Of a stretch of 64,000 bases of DNA, positions 47,733 through 56,963 are shown piece after piece. The stretch covers positions 112,900-176,899 of the forward strand of contig JABDKW010000044.1 of NCBI GenBank assembly GCA_013002025.1, written 5' to 3'. Numbering within the stretch: position 1 is the first letter of the stretch; the number at the start of each line of letters is the position of its first letter. The stretch is from Gammaproteobacteria bacterium (GTDB taxonomy: Bacteria > Pseudomonadota > Gammaproteobacteria > Arenicellales > Arenicellaceae). Below the pieces are notes generated by a model. It was not told the origin of the DNA, ran no database searches, and saw nothing but the letters and a program-made list of their open reading frames with translations. The translations under genes were made by a program, and so were the position numbers.

Positions 47733-48218
47733 TCAGGTGTCTTGAAGTTCCAGCAAAACCGCGATCTCATCGCAGTTATGAAATTTATAGCAGTTTACAC
47801 AAATACCCCATATTTTTTCAGGGAAAATGTCTTTGCTGACGGTATGAAAGCCAAACTTATGAAAAAATTCAGGCACATAGGTCAAGGCCATCAATCGACC
47901 GACCCCGCGCTGGCGGGCGATGTCGATTAAGGCATTGAGTAGCACGCTACCCTGACCATTTCGTTTCAATCCGGGCGCGACCATCAGGCTTCTGATCTCA
48001 GCCAGTTCATCGGTGAAATGCTCCAGCGAACCGCAGCCGACAATATCACCACCCACCTCCAATACCCTGAAGTGCGACAGATTGGTAATAATTTCAGCTT
48101 CGCGGCGCGGCAATAGGTCGCCCATGGCGGCGTAATGATCGAGTAATTTTCGAATACCGGCCACATCATCGGGCTGCGCTGCGCGTTCAATAAGCGCATG
48201 GGCGGGTTGGTTGGGCAT
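47733..48218 (-). CDS. GNAT acetyltransferase, short N-acetylglutamate synthase-like
   Basis: A 161-residue GNAT protein. The acetyl-CoA loop is APGLKRNGQGSVLL (R/Q-x-x-G-x-G/A form). The C-terminus has EKIWGICVNCYKF-x-x-CDEIAVL, the cysteine-bearing pattern of short stand-alone N-acetylglutamate synthases (as in Mycobacterium and several Proteobacteria), which start arginine synthesis. No amino-acid kinase domain is fused. Coupled between recN and bamE; ATG at 48218 chosen over TTG at 48224. Confidence 0.75.
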   Translation of the reverse strand: MPNQPAHALIERAAQPDDVAGIRKLLDHYAAMGDLLPRREAEIITNLSHFRVLEVGGDIVGCGSLEHFTDELAEIRSLMVAPGLKRNGQGSVLLNALIDIARQRGVGRLMALTYVPEFFHKFGFHTVSKDIFPEKIWGICVNCYKFHNCDEIAVLLELQDT

Positions 48219-48237
48219 GGGCAAGTCTGCCGGTGGT

Positions 48238-49938
48238 TTATTCGGTGTTGCCGGCCTGAGCCAGCATTTCTTCTGCGTGTGCCCGGGTTCGATCAGTAAT
48301 CTGGCTGCCCCCTAACATTCGGGCGATTTCGGCAATGCGTAGGTCTTCGCCCAGCTCGATTAAGGTTGAGTGGGTGTCCTTCTGATCCGAAATTTTATCG
48401 ACAAATAAATGTTGTTGCCCCTTGGCCGCAACCTGCGGTAAATGGGTAATGCAGATAACCTGTGCGTTGCTGCCCAGGTCGCGCAGCCGCTGACCGATGA
48501 TGGCGGCGATCTTGCCGCCCACGCCCACATCAACTTCATCAAACACCAGCGTCGGAGTGGCGGATTTTTTGCTGGTGATTACCTGAATCGCCAGACTGAT
48601 GCGCGACAATTCGCCGCCTGAAGCGGTTTTTTGTAAGGGCTTGAGCGGTACGCCATGATTGGTGCTGACCAGATAATCAATCTGATCCAAACCATTTTCA
48701 GAAACGTGTAATTGGTCATCTATGATGGGCTCTACCTGAATATCCAGCTTGCCGCCGCGCATGCCTAAATCCTGCATCTGTTCACTGATCAGTGCAGAAA
48801 GCTGGGCTGCTGTTTCCTGGCGCTGTGCCGAAACTGCGCTGGCCACTTTGTGGTATTGCTCTGACAGAGTTTCCAGTTCTTTGCTGAGCTTGGCCGGGGT
48901 CTGGTCTTCGCCAGACAGGCGTTGGTATTCGGCCTGCAGCGCCTGATGCCGTTCCGGTAATTGGTTTTCGTTGCAACGGTGTTTGCGAGCCAGGTTGATC
49001 AGGGTGTCGCGGCGCGCCTCGACTTCGGCCAGCCGCTCGGGGTCAAGTTCCACGTGGCTGAGCGCGCCGGTCAGGGCGGTGCGCGCTTCATCAACGTGCG
49101 CCAGTGCTGAATTCAGCAACTCCACCGCCGGAGCGAGATTCACGTCGACCTCCGCCAGGCCCTCTAACTCATTGACTGCTCTGCCAAGCTCCTCGCTGAC
49201 ATTGCTGCTGTCTTTTTCATACAGTGCATCGACTGTAGCCTGAATGCCGCTGATCAATTCCTGAGCATTGCTGAGGCGGGCGTGCTCCTGCTCCAACTGC
49301 TCAAATTCGCCCTCGCTAATAGCGGTTTCGTCCAGTTCGTTCAGCTGAAAGGACAAAAGCTCCAGGCGGTCTGCGTTGTCGTGGTGAGACTGGCTGGCGC
49401 TGGCCAATTCGCGGCGCAAGCGCAGAATCTGGGCAGCCAACTTGGCCATCACACTTAACTGATCATGGTGGCCGGCAAACTGGTCAATAATCTGTCGCTG
49501 GGTGGCTAGCCTCAATAAAGACTGATGCTCATGTTGACCATGCAAATCGACCAGCAGCAGTCCCAGCTCACGCAGGCTGCTGAGTGTGGCAGGCTGGTCA
49601 TTGATATAGCACTTGGTGGGTTTATTACGCCGCACTATGCGTCGGATCAGGCAAAAGGCAGCGCTGTCTTCTTCTCCCAACAGGTCTTTTAATTCAAGCC
49701 ACTGCCGAACATCTGGCAGAGACTGAATGTCAAACAGCGCAGAGATCTCGCATTGCTCTTCGTCGTGGCGGATCAAATTTGCCTCGGCGCGCGAACCCAG
49801 CAATAGATCAAGCGCGTCCAGCACAATTGATTTGCCGGCGCCGGTTTCACCGGTTACCACAGTCAGGCCATCACCAATCTCCACCTCCAGGTGTTTGATG
49901 ATGGCAAAGTTCCGTATTGTCAGTTCTCTTAGAGCCAT
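48238..49938 (-). CDS. recN: DNA repair protein RecN
   Basis: A 566-residue SMC-like ATPase. Walker A GETGAGKS (N-terminal), VDLHGQHEHQ, two long coiled-coil arms (about 150-350), then signature TASGGELSRISLA and Walker B LVFDEVDVGVGG. Works in double-strand break repair. Only 25 bp separate it from nadK, and I see no LexA box there. Confidence 0.95.
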   Translation of the reverse strand: MALRELTIRNFAIIKHLEVEIGDGLTVVTGETGAGKSIVLDALDLLLGSRAEANLIRHDEEQCEISALFDIQSLPDVRQWLELKDLLGEEDSAAFCLIRRIVRRNKPTKCYINDQPATLSSLRELGLLLVDLHGQHEHQSLLRLATQRQIIDQFAGHHDQLSVMAKLAAQILRLRRELASASQSHHDNADRLELLSFQLNELDETAISEGEFEQLEQEHARLSNAQELISGIQATVDALYEKDSSNVSEELGRAVNELEGLAEVDVNLAPAVELLNSALAHVDEARTALTGALSHVELDPERLAEVEARRDTLINLARKHRCNENQLPERHQALQAEYQRLSGEDQTPAKLSKELETLSEQYHKVASAVSAQRQETAAQLSALISEQMQDLGMRGGKLDIQVEPIIDDQLHVSENGLDQIDYLVSTNHGVPLKPLQKTASGGELSRISLAIQVITSKKSATPTLVFDEVDVGVGGKIAAIIGQRLRDLGSNAQVICITHLPQVAAKGQQHLFVDKISDQKDTHSTLIELGEDLRIAEIARMLGGSQITDRTRAHAEEMLAQAGNTE

Positions 49939-49963
49939 ACTCGTTTATGCAGTTCTTTGTGGC

Positions 49964-50833
49964 TTAGCGCTCGCTACCCCAACCCAGTTTGGCGCGCAAC
50001 ATGGAGAAGTAATTATAGTTGTCTGTGTGTGCCAATCGCACCGAGTGTTCAGAGCGCACCACGGTGACTACTTCGTCGCCATGCAGATTAAAACCAATCA
50101 GGCCATCCGCAGAAACATGAGCGCAATCGGCTGTGCGATTATGGATGGTCAAGGTGACGGTGGCGTCACCCGGCAACGTAATTGGCCGATTGGAAAGCGT
50201 GTGTGGTGATACCGGCACCATAGAAATAACGTCGATGCCCGGATGCATAATTGCACCCCCGGCCGATAATGCATAAGCAGTTGAGCCGGTCGGGGTGGCC
50301 AGAATCACACCGTCGGAGCGCGCCGAGGTAACGAATTGATCGTTTACGTGGGCCTGCCAGTGAATCAGTTTTTCCAGTGCGTGTTTGCCGATGACCACAT
50401 CATTCAAGGCCGTTTGTTGATACAGGATTTCGCCATCACGACTGACCACCACATCCAGCATCATACGATTTTCAATCGTGTAATTACCAGCCAGAATCTG
50501 ATCGACCTCGCTGAGCATTTCAGTTTGTGCGATATCGGTTAAAAAACCCAAGCGCCCCTGATTGACGCCAACCACCGGAATCTCAGATTGCGCCATGCGT
50601 CGTGCCACATGCAGCAGGGTGCCATCGCCGCCGATCACAATGGCCAGGTCAATGTCCTGATGCAGATCATCCGGCAACTTCTCCTGTGGCAAATCACGCG
50701 TAATCTCGGCCGCCGTGGTGGCACCGAGTTTTACTTTAATCTGTTGTTTTTCCAGGTGCTCCGTAAGTGTCTTCAGCGGTTGTTCCACGCTGGCATCACG
50801 GTATTTCCCGAATACGCCAATAGTTTTAAACAT
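49964..50833 (-). CDS. nadK: NAD kinase
   Basis: A 289-residue enzyme phosphorylating NAD to NADP. GGDGTLLHVAR has the catalytic Asp, LGFLTDI, and SDGVILATPTGSTAYALSAGG is the NAD-binding core. Heads a minus-strand unit with recN, the GNAT gene and bamE. Divergent from hrcA with 97 bp between starts. Confidence 0.95.
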   Translation of the reverse strand: MFKTIGVFGKYRDASVEQPLKTLTEHLEKQQIKVKLGATTAAEITRDLPQEKLPDDLHQDIDLAIVIGGDGTLLHVARRMAQSEIPVVGVNQGRLGFLTDIAQTEMLSEVDQILAGNYTIENRMMLDVVVSRDGEILYQQTALNDVVIGKHALEKLIHWQAHVNDQFVTSARSDGVILATPTGSTAYALSAGGAIMHPGIDVISMVPVSPHTLSNRPITLPGDATVTLTIHNRTADCAHVSADGLIGFNLHGDEVVTVVRSEHSVRLAHTDNYNYFSMLRAKLGWGSER

Positions 50834-50881
50834 TCAGGGATTGCTTTATCATTCCAAGTCGACCATTGTGGAGACACAGGG

Positions 50882-50905
50882 CGATTTTGTCCAGTTGCAA
50901 AATCG
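50882..50905. promoter_or_regulatory. 8-bp dyad in the hrcA leader
   Basis: CGATTTTG - TCCAGTTG - CAAAATCG, a perfect inverted repeat ending 25 bp before the hrcA start. It is not CIRCE (TTAGCACTC-N9-GAGTGCTAA). It could be an operator or an mRNA hairpin near the ribosome site. Confidence 0.5.
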
Positions 50906-50930
50906 TCGAACAAACCCATTTAAGTTATTG

Positions 50931-51974
50931 ATGAATCTCGATAATCGCGCCGAAAATGTGCTGAAAAATCTGGTTGAGACCTATATCGAACAGGGTCAAC
51001 CGGTGGGCTCGCGCACGCTGTCAAAACTGCCTGCCTTGGGGGTTAGTTCAGCCACGGTGCGCAATGTCATGTCGGATTTGGAAGAATTGGGCTTTATTAC
51101 AGCGCCGCACACCTCCGCCGGGCGGATTCCGACGGCCCTGGGGTATCGCTTATTTGTAGACAGCATGGTCCGCTCCTCGACGCTGACCACTGGTTCAGTA
51201 CGGGAGCTGGCGCGCAAGTTTGATGATGAAACCGACCCCGAAACCCTGTTGGCGCACGCCTCGGATGTGCTGGCCGAGCTAACGCATTTTGCGGGCGTGG
51301 TGGTGCTGCCCAATCAGTCGGTTACACGCTTTCGCCAAATCGAATTTATGCCTTTGTCGAAATCGCGCTTGCTGGCTATCTTGATTACCGAAGACGGGCG
51401 AGTACAAAACCGGGTGTTGCCGGTCTCTCAGGAATTCGCCGAAGCGGAATTGACCGAAGCAGCTAACTTTTTCAATCGCCGCTACGTGGGCAGCACGCTG
51501 GACGATGTGCGCCGACAATTAATCGCGGATATGCAAAACGATAACGATGAAATGCATCGTCTGAATCAGGCCGCCATGTTGGCGGCCAGTCGCGTCATTA
51601 CAGAGGAAGAAAGCGGCGGTGGCGGCGATGTGGTGTTGAGCGGTGAACAACAGCTTTTGGAAGTGCCCGATCTGTGTCAAATCGAAACCCTGCAAAAACT
51701 GTTTGATGCCTTTAAGACTAAACGGGATTTGTTGAATCTGCTGGACCGCAGCATGAAGGCCGAGGGCATCAGCGTGTTCATCGGTGAGGAGTCCGGCTTC
51801 AGTGCCCTGGGCGAGTGCAGTGTCATTGCCAGCCCCTATGAAGTGGAGGGCAAAATTATCGGCACCTTGGGGGTGATCGGTCCGACCCGCATGGCTTACG
51901 ATGAAGTCATCTCGGTGGTCGATATTACGGCCAAACTGTTAAGTAATTCGCTGAGTAATTCACAGCGAACCTGA
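50931..51974 (+). CDS. hrcA: heat-inducible transcription repressor HrcA
   Basis: A 347-residue repressor. Winged helix at the N-terminus (LVETYIEQGQPVGSRTLSKLPALGVSSATVRNVMSDLEELGFI), then a GAF-like dimerisation domain ending with SVIASPYEVEGKIIGTLGVIGPTRMAY. HrcA represses groE/dnaK by binding CIRCE. ATG at 50931 matches the family; the frame is open upstream within nadK but that is shadow. No chaperone gene (grpE, dnaK, dnaJ) follows, unlike many genomes. Confidence 0.93.
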   Translation: MNLDNRAENVLKNLVETYIEQGQPVGSRTLSKLPALGVSSATVRNVMSDLEELGFITAPHTSAGRIPTALGYRLFVDSMVRSSTLTTGSVRELARKFDDETDPETLLAHASDVLAELTHFAGVVVLPNQSVTRFRQIEFMPLSKSRLLAILITEDGRVQNRVLPVSQEFAEAELTEAANFFNRRYVGSTLDDVRRQLIADMQNDNDEMHRLNQAAMLAASRVITEEESGGGGDVVLSGEQQLLEVPDLCQIETLQKLFDAFKTKRDLLNLLDRSMKAEGISVFIGEESGFSALGECSVIASPYEVEGKIIGTLGVIGPTRMAYDEVISVVDITAKLLSNSLSNSQRT

Positions 51975-52013
51975 ATCGTCGCACGCCGCACACAATCAGT
52001 CGCGCAACGTACA

Positions 52014-52019
52014 TATAAT
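52014..52019 (+). promoter_or_regulatory. candidate -10 element of the fds operon
   Basis: Perfect TATAAT 29 bp before the fdsG start; no good -35 is 17 bp upstream (CACAAT), suggesting an activated promoter. Confidence 0.3.
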
Positions 52020-52048
52020 GGCGACTGGCGACACGTAGAATACTGCCC

Positions 52049-52528
52049 ATGAGTGAAGACACAAAACAACTGCAGCAGGTCGAGGCAATCGTGCAGCAAA
52101 TGCACGGGCGTAAAGGTGCCTTATTGCCCATCCTGCATGCCATCAAAGATGCGCTTGGCTGTGTGCCGCCGGCGGCCGTACCCATTATTGCCAAGGGTTT
52201 AAATTTGTCGCGTGCAGAAGTGCATGGGGTAATCAGTTTTTATCATGATTTTAAAACTGAACCGGGTGGCGAGAATTTGGTGCAGCTATGCCGCGCAGAA
52301 GCCTGTCAGGCAATGGGAGCTCGCGAGTTGGAAACGCACGTGGAGTCTTCGCTGGGAATCGGCATTGGTGAAACTACCGCCGATGGAAAAATAAGTCTGG
52401 AGCCGGTGTATTGCCTGGGCAATTGTGCCTGTTCGCCGTCGGTTGCGATCAATCAAAAAGTTTACGCCCGGGTTGACGCTGCACGCTTTGACGAATTGAT
52501 CGCCGAGCTGGGGCGGGCAGCGTCATGA
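52049..52528 (+). CDS. fdsG: NAD-dependent formate dehydrogenase gamma subunit
   Basis: A 159-residue thioredoxin-like [2Fe-2S] protein of the NuoE family. The cluster cysteines are C-x4-C (CRAEAC) and C-x3-C (CLGNC). Together with the next two genes it forms the soluble NAD-linked molybdenum formate dehydrogenase. Overlaps fdsB by 4 bp (ATGA). Confidence 0.92.
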   Translation: MSEDTKQLQQVEAIVQQMHGRKGALLPILHAIKDALGCVPPAAVPIIAKGLNLSRAEVHGVISFYHDFKTEPGGENLVQLCRAEACQAMGARELETHVESSLGIGIGETTADGKISLEPVYCLGNCACSPSVAINQKVYARVDAARFDELIAELGRAAS

Positions 52529-54114
52529 CTAAAGTATTTATTCCACAAGATATGGTGGCCGTGGCCTGCGGTGCCGATGAGCTGGCTGCACAGGTGCAGC
52601 AGCAAGCCAATGAAAGCGGTGTAGAGATTACCTTGGTGCGTAACGGCTCGCGAGGCCTGTTATGGCTGGAGCCATTGGTGGAAGTAGAGCAGGGCGATCA
52701 GCGCGTGTCGTTGGGGCAGGTGGATGCCGACGATGTTTCGAGCCTGATTAGGGCGATCGCCGATGGTGATCTAAGCCAGCATCCCAAGTTTCTTGGTGAC
52801 ATCGAACAACATGATTATTTTAAATGCCAGCAACGGTTGACGTTTAAACGCGCTGGGCTGGCCGACCCCGTGTGTCTTGAATCGTATCGTGCCAACGGTG
52901 GCTATGCGGGGCTGACCAGGGCCCTGGCCATGAGCCCACAGGAAATTGTTGACGAAGTTAAAGAATCGGGGCTGCGCGGTCGCGGTGGAGCGGCTTTCCC
53001 GACCGGTATCAAATGGCAAACTGTGTTGGATACGGCAGGTGAGCAGAAATACATTACCTGCAATGCCGACGAAGGCGACTCGGGTACCTTTGCCGACCGG
53101 CTGCTGATGGAAGCTGACCCCTATCAGCTGATTGAGGGTATGACGATTGCCGGTGTTGCGGTTGGCGCAACCGAAGGTTTTATTTATTTGCGCTCGGAGT
53201 ATCCGTTGGCGCATCGTTTGTTAGACATCGCCATCGAGCGTGCACAGAACCAGGGCTGGCTGGGCAAGGATATTCAGGGCAGCGGCCATGATTTTCAATT
53301 GGAAGTGCGGCTCGGTGCGGGTGCCTATATCTGCGGTGAAGAAACCTCCATGCTTGAGAGTCTGGAAGGCAAGCGCGGCATGGTTCGTTCCAAGCCACCG
53401 CTACCTGCCATTGAGGGTTTTTTAGCCAGCCCAACGGTGGTCAATAACGTGTTAACGCTGGCCGCCGTGACCACGGTGCTGGCGGAAGGCGCCGAGCATT
53501 ATCAGAATTTTGGTATGGGTCGGTCGCGCGGCACCATGCCCATGCAGCTGGCTGGCAACATCAAGCATGGTGGTCTGGTCGAATTGGCCTTCGGCATGAG
53601 TCTGCGGGAATTGGTCGACAATATTGGCGGCGGTACCGCCAGCGGCCGACCTGTGCGGGCGATTCAGGTGGGGGGGCCGCTGGGCGCGTATTTACCCGAA
53701 TCCCAATGGGATACACCGCTCGACTATGAGAGTTTTGCAGCCATTCAGGCGATGCTGGGCCACGGCGGCGTGGTGGTGTTTGATGACAGCGTCGACATGA
53801 GTTTGCAAGCCCGTTTTGCAATGGAGTTTTGCGCCGAAGAATCCTGTGGTAAATGCACACCATGTCGCATTGGCTCGGTACGTGGCGTTGAAGTAATTGA
53901 TCGTATTCGCAGTGGCACAGAACGTGCCAACAACCTAAGCTTATTACACGACTTATGCGATACCATGGAGTATGGTTCGCTGTGTGCAATGGGTGGCATG
54001 ACACCGTTTCCGGTGCGCAGCGCGGTAAGCCACTTTCCTGAAGATTTCGGCGCTGAAAATTTAGCTGCCGGGGAACAGCAGGTTAAGAGCAGCGCAGAAG
54101 AGGTAACACACTAA
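52525..54114 (+). CDS. fdsB: NAD-dependent formate dehydrogenase beta subunit
   Basis: A 529-residue NuoF-like flavoprotein. A thioredoxin-like N-terminus (about 1-90) precedes the NADH/FMN core GLRGRGGAAFPTGIKW, CNADEGDSGTF and GAGAYICGEETSML; the 4Fe-4S site is ESCGKCTPCRIG. It passes electrons from formate to NAD+. Ends one base into the fdsA start codon (TAATG). Confidence 0.94.
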   Translation: MTKVFIPQDMVAVACGADELAAQVQQQANESGVEITLVRNGSRGLLWLEPLVEVEQGDQRVSLGQVDADDVSSLIRAIADGDLSQHPKFLGDIEQHDYFKCQQRLTFKRAGLADPVCLESYRANGGYAGLTRALAMSPQEIVDEVKESGLRGRGGAAFPTGIKWQTVLDTAGEQKYITCNADEGDSGTFADRLLMEADPYQLIEGMTIAGVAVGATEGFIYLRSEYPLAHRLLDIAIERAQNQGWLGKDIQGSGHDFQLEVRLGAGAYICGEETSMLESLEGKRGMVRSKPPLPAIEGFLASPTVVNNVLTLAAVTTVLAEGAEHYQNFGMGRSRGTMPMQLAGNIKHGGLVELAFGMSLRELVDNIGGGTASGRPVRAIQVGGPLGAYLPESQWDTPLDYESFAAIQAMLGHGGVVVFDDSVDMSLQARFAMEFCAEESCGKCTPCRIGSVRGVEVIDRIRSGTERANNLSLLHDLCDTMEYGSLCAMGGMTPFPVRSAVSHFPEDFGAENLAAGEQQVKSSAEEVTH

Positions 54115-56963
54115 TGAATTTTTATGTTCCGCAAATTGATCTGGGCACACCCCCGGTCAGCACTGACCAGGAATTAATTACTCTGACCATCGACGGCACT
54201 GCCGTTGCCGTGCCCAAGGGCACCTCGGTCATGCGCGCGGCTGCCACCATCGGCACCAAAATACCCAAGCTGTGTGCCACCGACTCCTTAAAGTCGTTCG
54301 GCTCCTGCCGTATCTGCGTGGTGGAAATCGAAGGCCGTAAAGGCTACCCGGCGTCCTGCACTACACCAGCTGAAGCCGGCATGGTGGTGCACACTCAAAA
54401 CGGCAAGTTGGCCGACCTGCGCCGCAATGTGATGGAGTTATATATTTCCGACCATCCACTGGATTGCCTGACCTGCCCAACCAATGGTGACTGCGAGTTG
54501 CAGGACACCGCCGGTCAGGTAGGCCTGCGCGCTGTCCGGTATGGCTACGAGGGTGCCAATCATCTGGACGAGGTTAAAGACGAGTCTAACCCCTATTTCA
54601 CCTTTGACCCATCTAAATGCATTGTCTGTTCACGCTGTGTGCGTGCCTGCGAAGAAACTCAGGGCACCTACGCGCTGACCATTGATGGGCGCGGCTTTGC
54701 CTCCAAGGTGGCGGCCGGTCAGGATCAATCGTTCATGGACTCTGATTGTGTCTCCTGCGGCGCCTGTGTGGACGCATGCCCGACTGCAACCTTGAGTGAA
54801 AACAGCATTATTGAGAAGGGCATTCCCGAGCACAGTGTGATTACAACCTGCGCCTATTGTGGTGTGGGCTGTGGATTCAAGGCTGAGTTGCGCGGTAATG
54901 AGGTAGTGCGCATGACACCGTGGAAAGACGGCGCCGCCAACGAAGGCCACGCCTGCGTGAAAGGGCGGTTTGCATTTGGTTATGCCACGCATCAGGACCG
55001 CATTACCAAGCCCATGATTCGCGACAGCATTGATGAGCCCTGGCAGGAAGTATCCTGGGATGAGGCGGTTAACTTTGCGGCCAAAAAGCTGCGCGGGATT
55101 CAGGAAAAATACGGCCGCAAGAGCATCGGCGCAATTTCATCATCACGCTGTACCAACGAAGAAGTGTGGGTGGTGCAGAAACTGGTTCGCACCGCGTTTG
55201 GAAACAACAATATCGATACCTGCGCGCGCGTTTGCCACTCACCGACCGGTTATGGCCTGAAGGTCACATTGGGTGAGTCAGCCGGTACCCAAACCTTTAA
55301 GTCGGTAGAGAAAGCCGACGTGATCATTGTAATGGGTGCCAACCCCACCGATGCCCACCCGGTATTTGCGTCGCGCATGAAACGACGCCTGCGTGAAGGC
55401 GCCAGGTTGGTGGTGATTGACCCGCGTGAAATTGAATTGGTTAACGCTCCGCACGTTAAGGCCGACTACCACCTGCCGGTTCGCCCGGGTGCCAATGTTG
55501 CGGTAATTAATTCGCTGGCGCATGTCATCGTCACCGAGGGCTTGAACGATCAGAGCTTTGTCGACGCGCGTTGTGAAAAAGAAGCCTTTGAAAAGTGGTT
55601 AGATTTCATCAAACAAGATGAGAATTCGCCGGAGAACACCGAGCAGCACACCGGCATCCCGGCGCAGGATGTACGCGCGGCGGCGCGCCTGTACGCCGAG
55701 GCGGACAACGGCGCAATCTACTATGGCCTGGGTGTGACCGAACACAGCCAGGGTTCAACCACCGTAATGGGGATTGCCAACCTGGCCATGCTGACCGGTA
55801 ATATCGGTCGCGAAGGCGTGGGTGTAAACCCGCTGCGTGGCCAGAACAATGTGCAGGGCTCCTGCGATATGGGCTCGTTTCCTCATGAGTTGCCTGGCTA
55901 CCGGCCAATTGGCAATGACGCCGTGCGCGCATCTTTCGAGCAGGCCTGGGGTGTTGAGTTAGACGCAGAACCGGGCTTTCGTATCCCCAATATGTTTGAC
56001 GCAGCATTGGATGGCAGCTATCGCGGCCTGTATTGCCAGGGCGAAGACATTGCACAATCAGACCCGAACACCAAACATGTTGAAGCCGCACTATCGAGCC
56101 TTGAGTGCCTGATTGTGCAGGACTTGTTTCTTAATGAGACCGCGAAATTTGCCCATGTGTTTTTCCCGGGTGCATCGTTCCTCGAGAAAACCGGCACCTT
56201 TACCAATGCCGAGCGCCGTATCTCGTTGGTGCGTAAAGCCATTCCATCCAAAAGCGGATACGCGGAATGGGAGGCGACTCAGGCGCTGGCCAATGCGCTG
56301 GGCTGCAACTGGAACTATGAAAAAGCCGCCGACATCATGGCCGAGATTGCCGAGTTAACGCCGACCTTTACCGGCGTCACTTATGAAAAGATCGAGCGTG
56401 AGGGCAGCCTGCAATGGCCCTGCAATGACGAAGCCGAGCTGGGCACGCCAATTATGCACGTGGAAGAATTTGTGCGCGGCAAGGGCTACTTCGAGGTTAC
56501 TGAATACGTGCCGACCACGGAACGGGCTAATCGACGCTTCCCGCTGTTGCTCACCACCGGCCGGATTCTGTCGCAGTATAACGTGGGCGCACAAACTCGG
56601 CGTACTGAAAACTCGACCTGGCACCCCGAAGACATTTTGGAGCTTCATCCGCAAGACGCGGAAGATCGCGGCATTGAAAACGGTGATTGGGTTGGCATTC
56701 AAAGCCGCATCGGCGAGACCGTGTTGCATGCCAAAATAACCACCCGGGTCAAGCCGGGCGTGGTTTACACAACTTTTCATCACCCGGTTTCAGGCGCCAA
56801 TGTAATCACCACCGAGAATTCAGACTGGGCGACGTCCTGCCCTGAGTACAAGGTCACCGCGGTACAACTATCCAAGGTATCGGAACCATCGGCGTGGCAG
56901 CAGCGGCAGCAACAATTTGATCGCAAACAAAAAGAGTTGCTGAGCCAAGCGCATCAGCAATGA
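54114..56963 (+). CDS. fdsA: NAD-dependent formate dehydrogenase alpha subunit
   Basis: A 949-residue catalytic subunit. In order: [2Fe-2S] ferredoxin domain (Cys54, 65, 68, 82), NuoG-like His/Cys 4Fe-4S (HPLDCLTC), two 4Fe-4S clusters (CIVCSRC, CVSCGAC), then the molybdopterin part with CAYCGVGC. The metal ligand is Cys374 followed by His375 (DTCARVCHSPT), so the enzyme does not need selenocysteine. Oxidises formate to CO2. fdhD overlaps its stop (ATGA). Confidence 0.95.
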   Translation: MNFYVPQIDLGTPPVSTDQELITLTIDGTAVAVPKGTSVMRAAATIGTKIPKLCATDSLKSFGSCRICVVEIEGRKGYPASCTTPAEAGMVVHTQNGKLADLRRNVMELYISDHPLDCLTCPTNGDCELQDTAGQVGLRAVRYGYEGANHLDEVKDESNPYFTFDPSKCIVCSRCVRACEETQGTYALTIDGRGFASKVAAGQDQSFMDSDCVSCGACVDACPTATLSENSIIEKGIPEHSVITTCAYCGVGCGFKAELRGNEVVRMTPWKDGAANEGHACVKGRFAFGYATHQDRITKPMIRDSIDEPWQEVSWDEAVNFAAKKLRGIQEKYGRKSIGAISSSRCTNEEVWVVQKLVRTAFGNNNIDTCARVCHSPTGYGLKVTLGESAGTQTFKSVEKADVIIVMGANPTDAHPVFASRMKRRLREGARLVVIDPREIELVNAPHVKADYHLPVRPGANVAVINSLAHVIVTEGLNDQSFVDARCEKEAFEKWLDFIKQDENSPENTEQHTGIPAQDVRAAARLYAEADNGAIYYGLGVTEHSQGSTTVMGIANLAMLTGNIGREGVGVNPLRGQNNVQGSCDMGSFPHELPGYRPIGNDAVRASFEQAWGVELDAEPGFRIPNMFDAALDGSYRGLYCQGEDIAQSDPNTKHVEAALSSLECLIVQDLFLNETAKFAHVFFPGASFLEKTGTFTNAERRISLVRKAIPSKSGYAEWEATQALANALGCNWNYEKAADIMAEIAELTPTFTGVTYEKIEREGSLQWPCNDEAELGTPIMHVEEFVRGKGYFEVTEYVPTTERANRRFPLLLTTGRILSQYNVGAQTRRTENSTWHPEDILELHPQDAEDRGIENGDWVGIQSRIGETVLHAKITTRVKPGVVYTTFHHPVSGANVITTENSDWATSCPEYKVTAVQLSKVSEPSAWQQRQQQFDRKQKELLSQAHQQ

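Noticed and set aside
49939..49963. LexA box upstream of recN
   Set aside because: The 25-bp gap has no CTG-N10-CAG match; recN appears to depend on nadK transcription.
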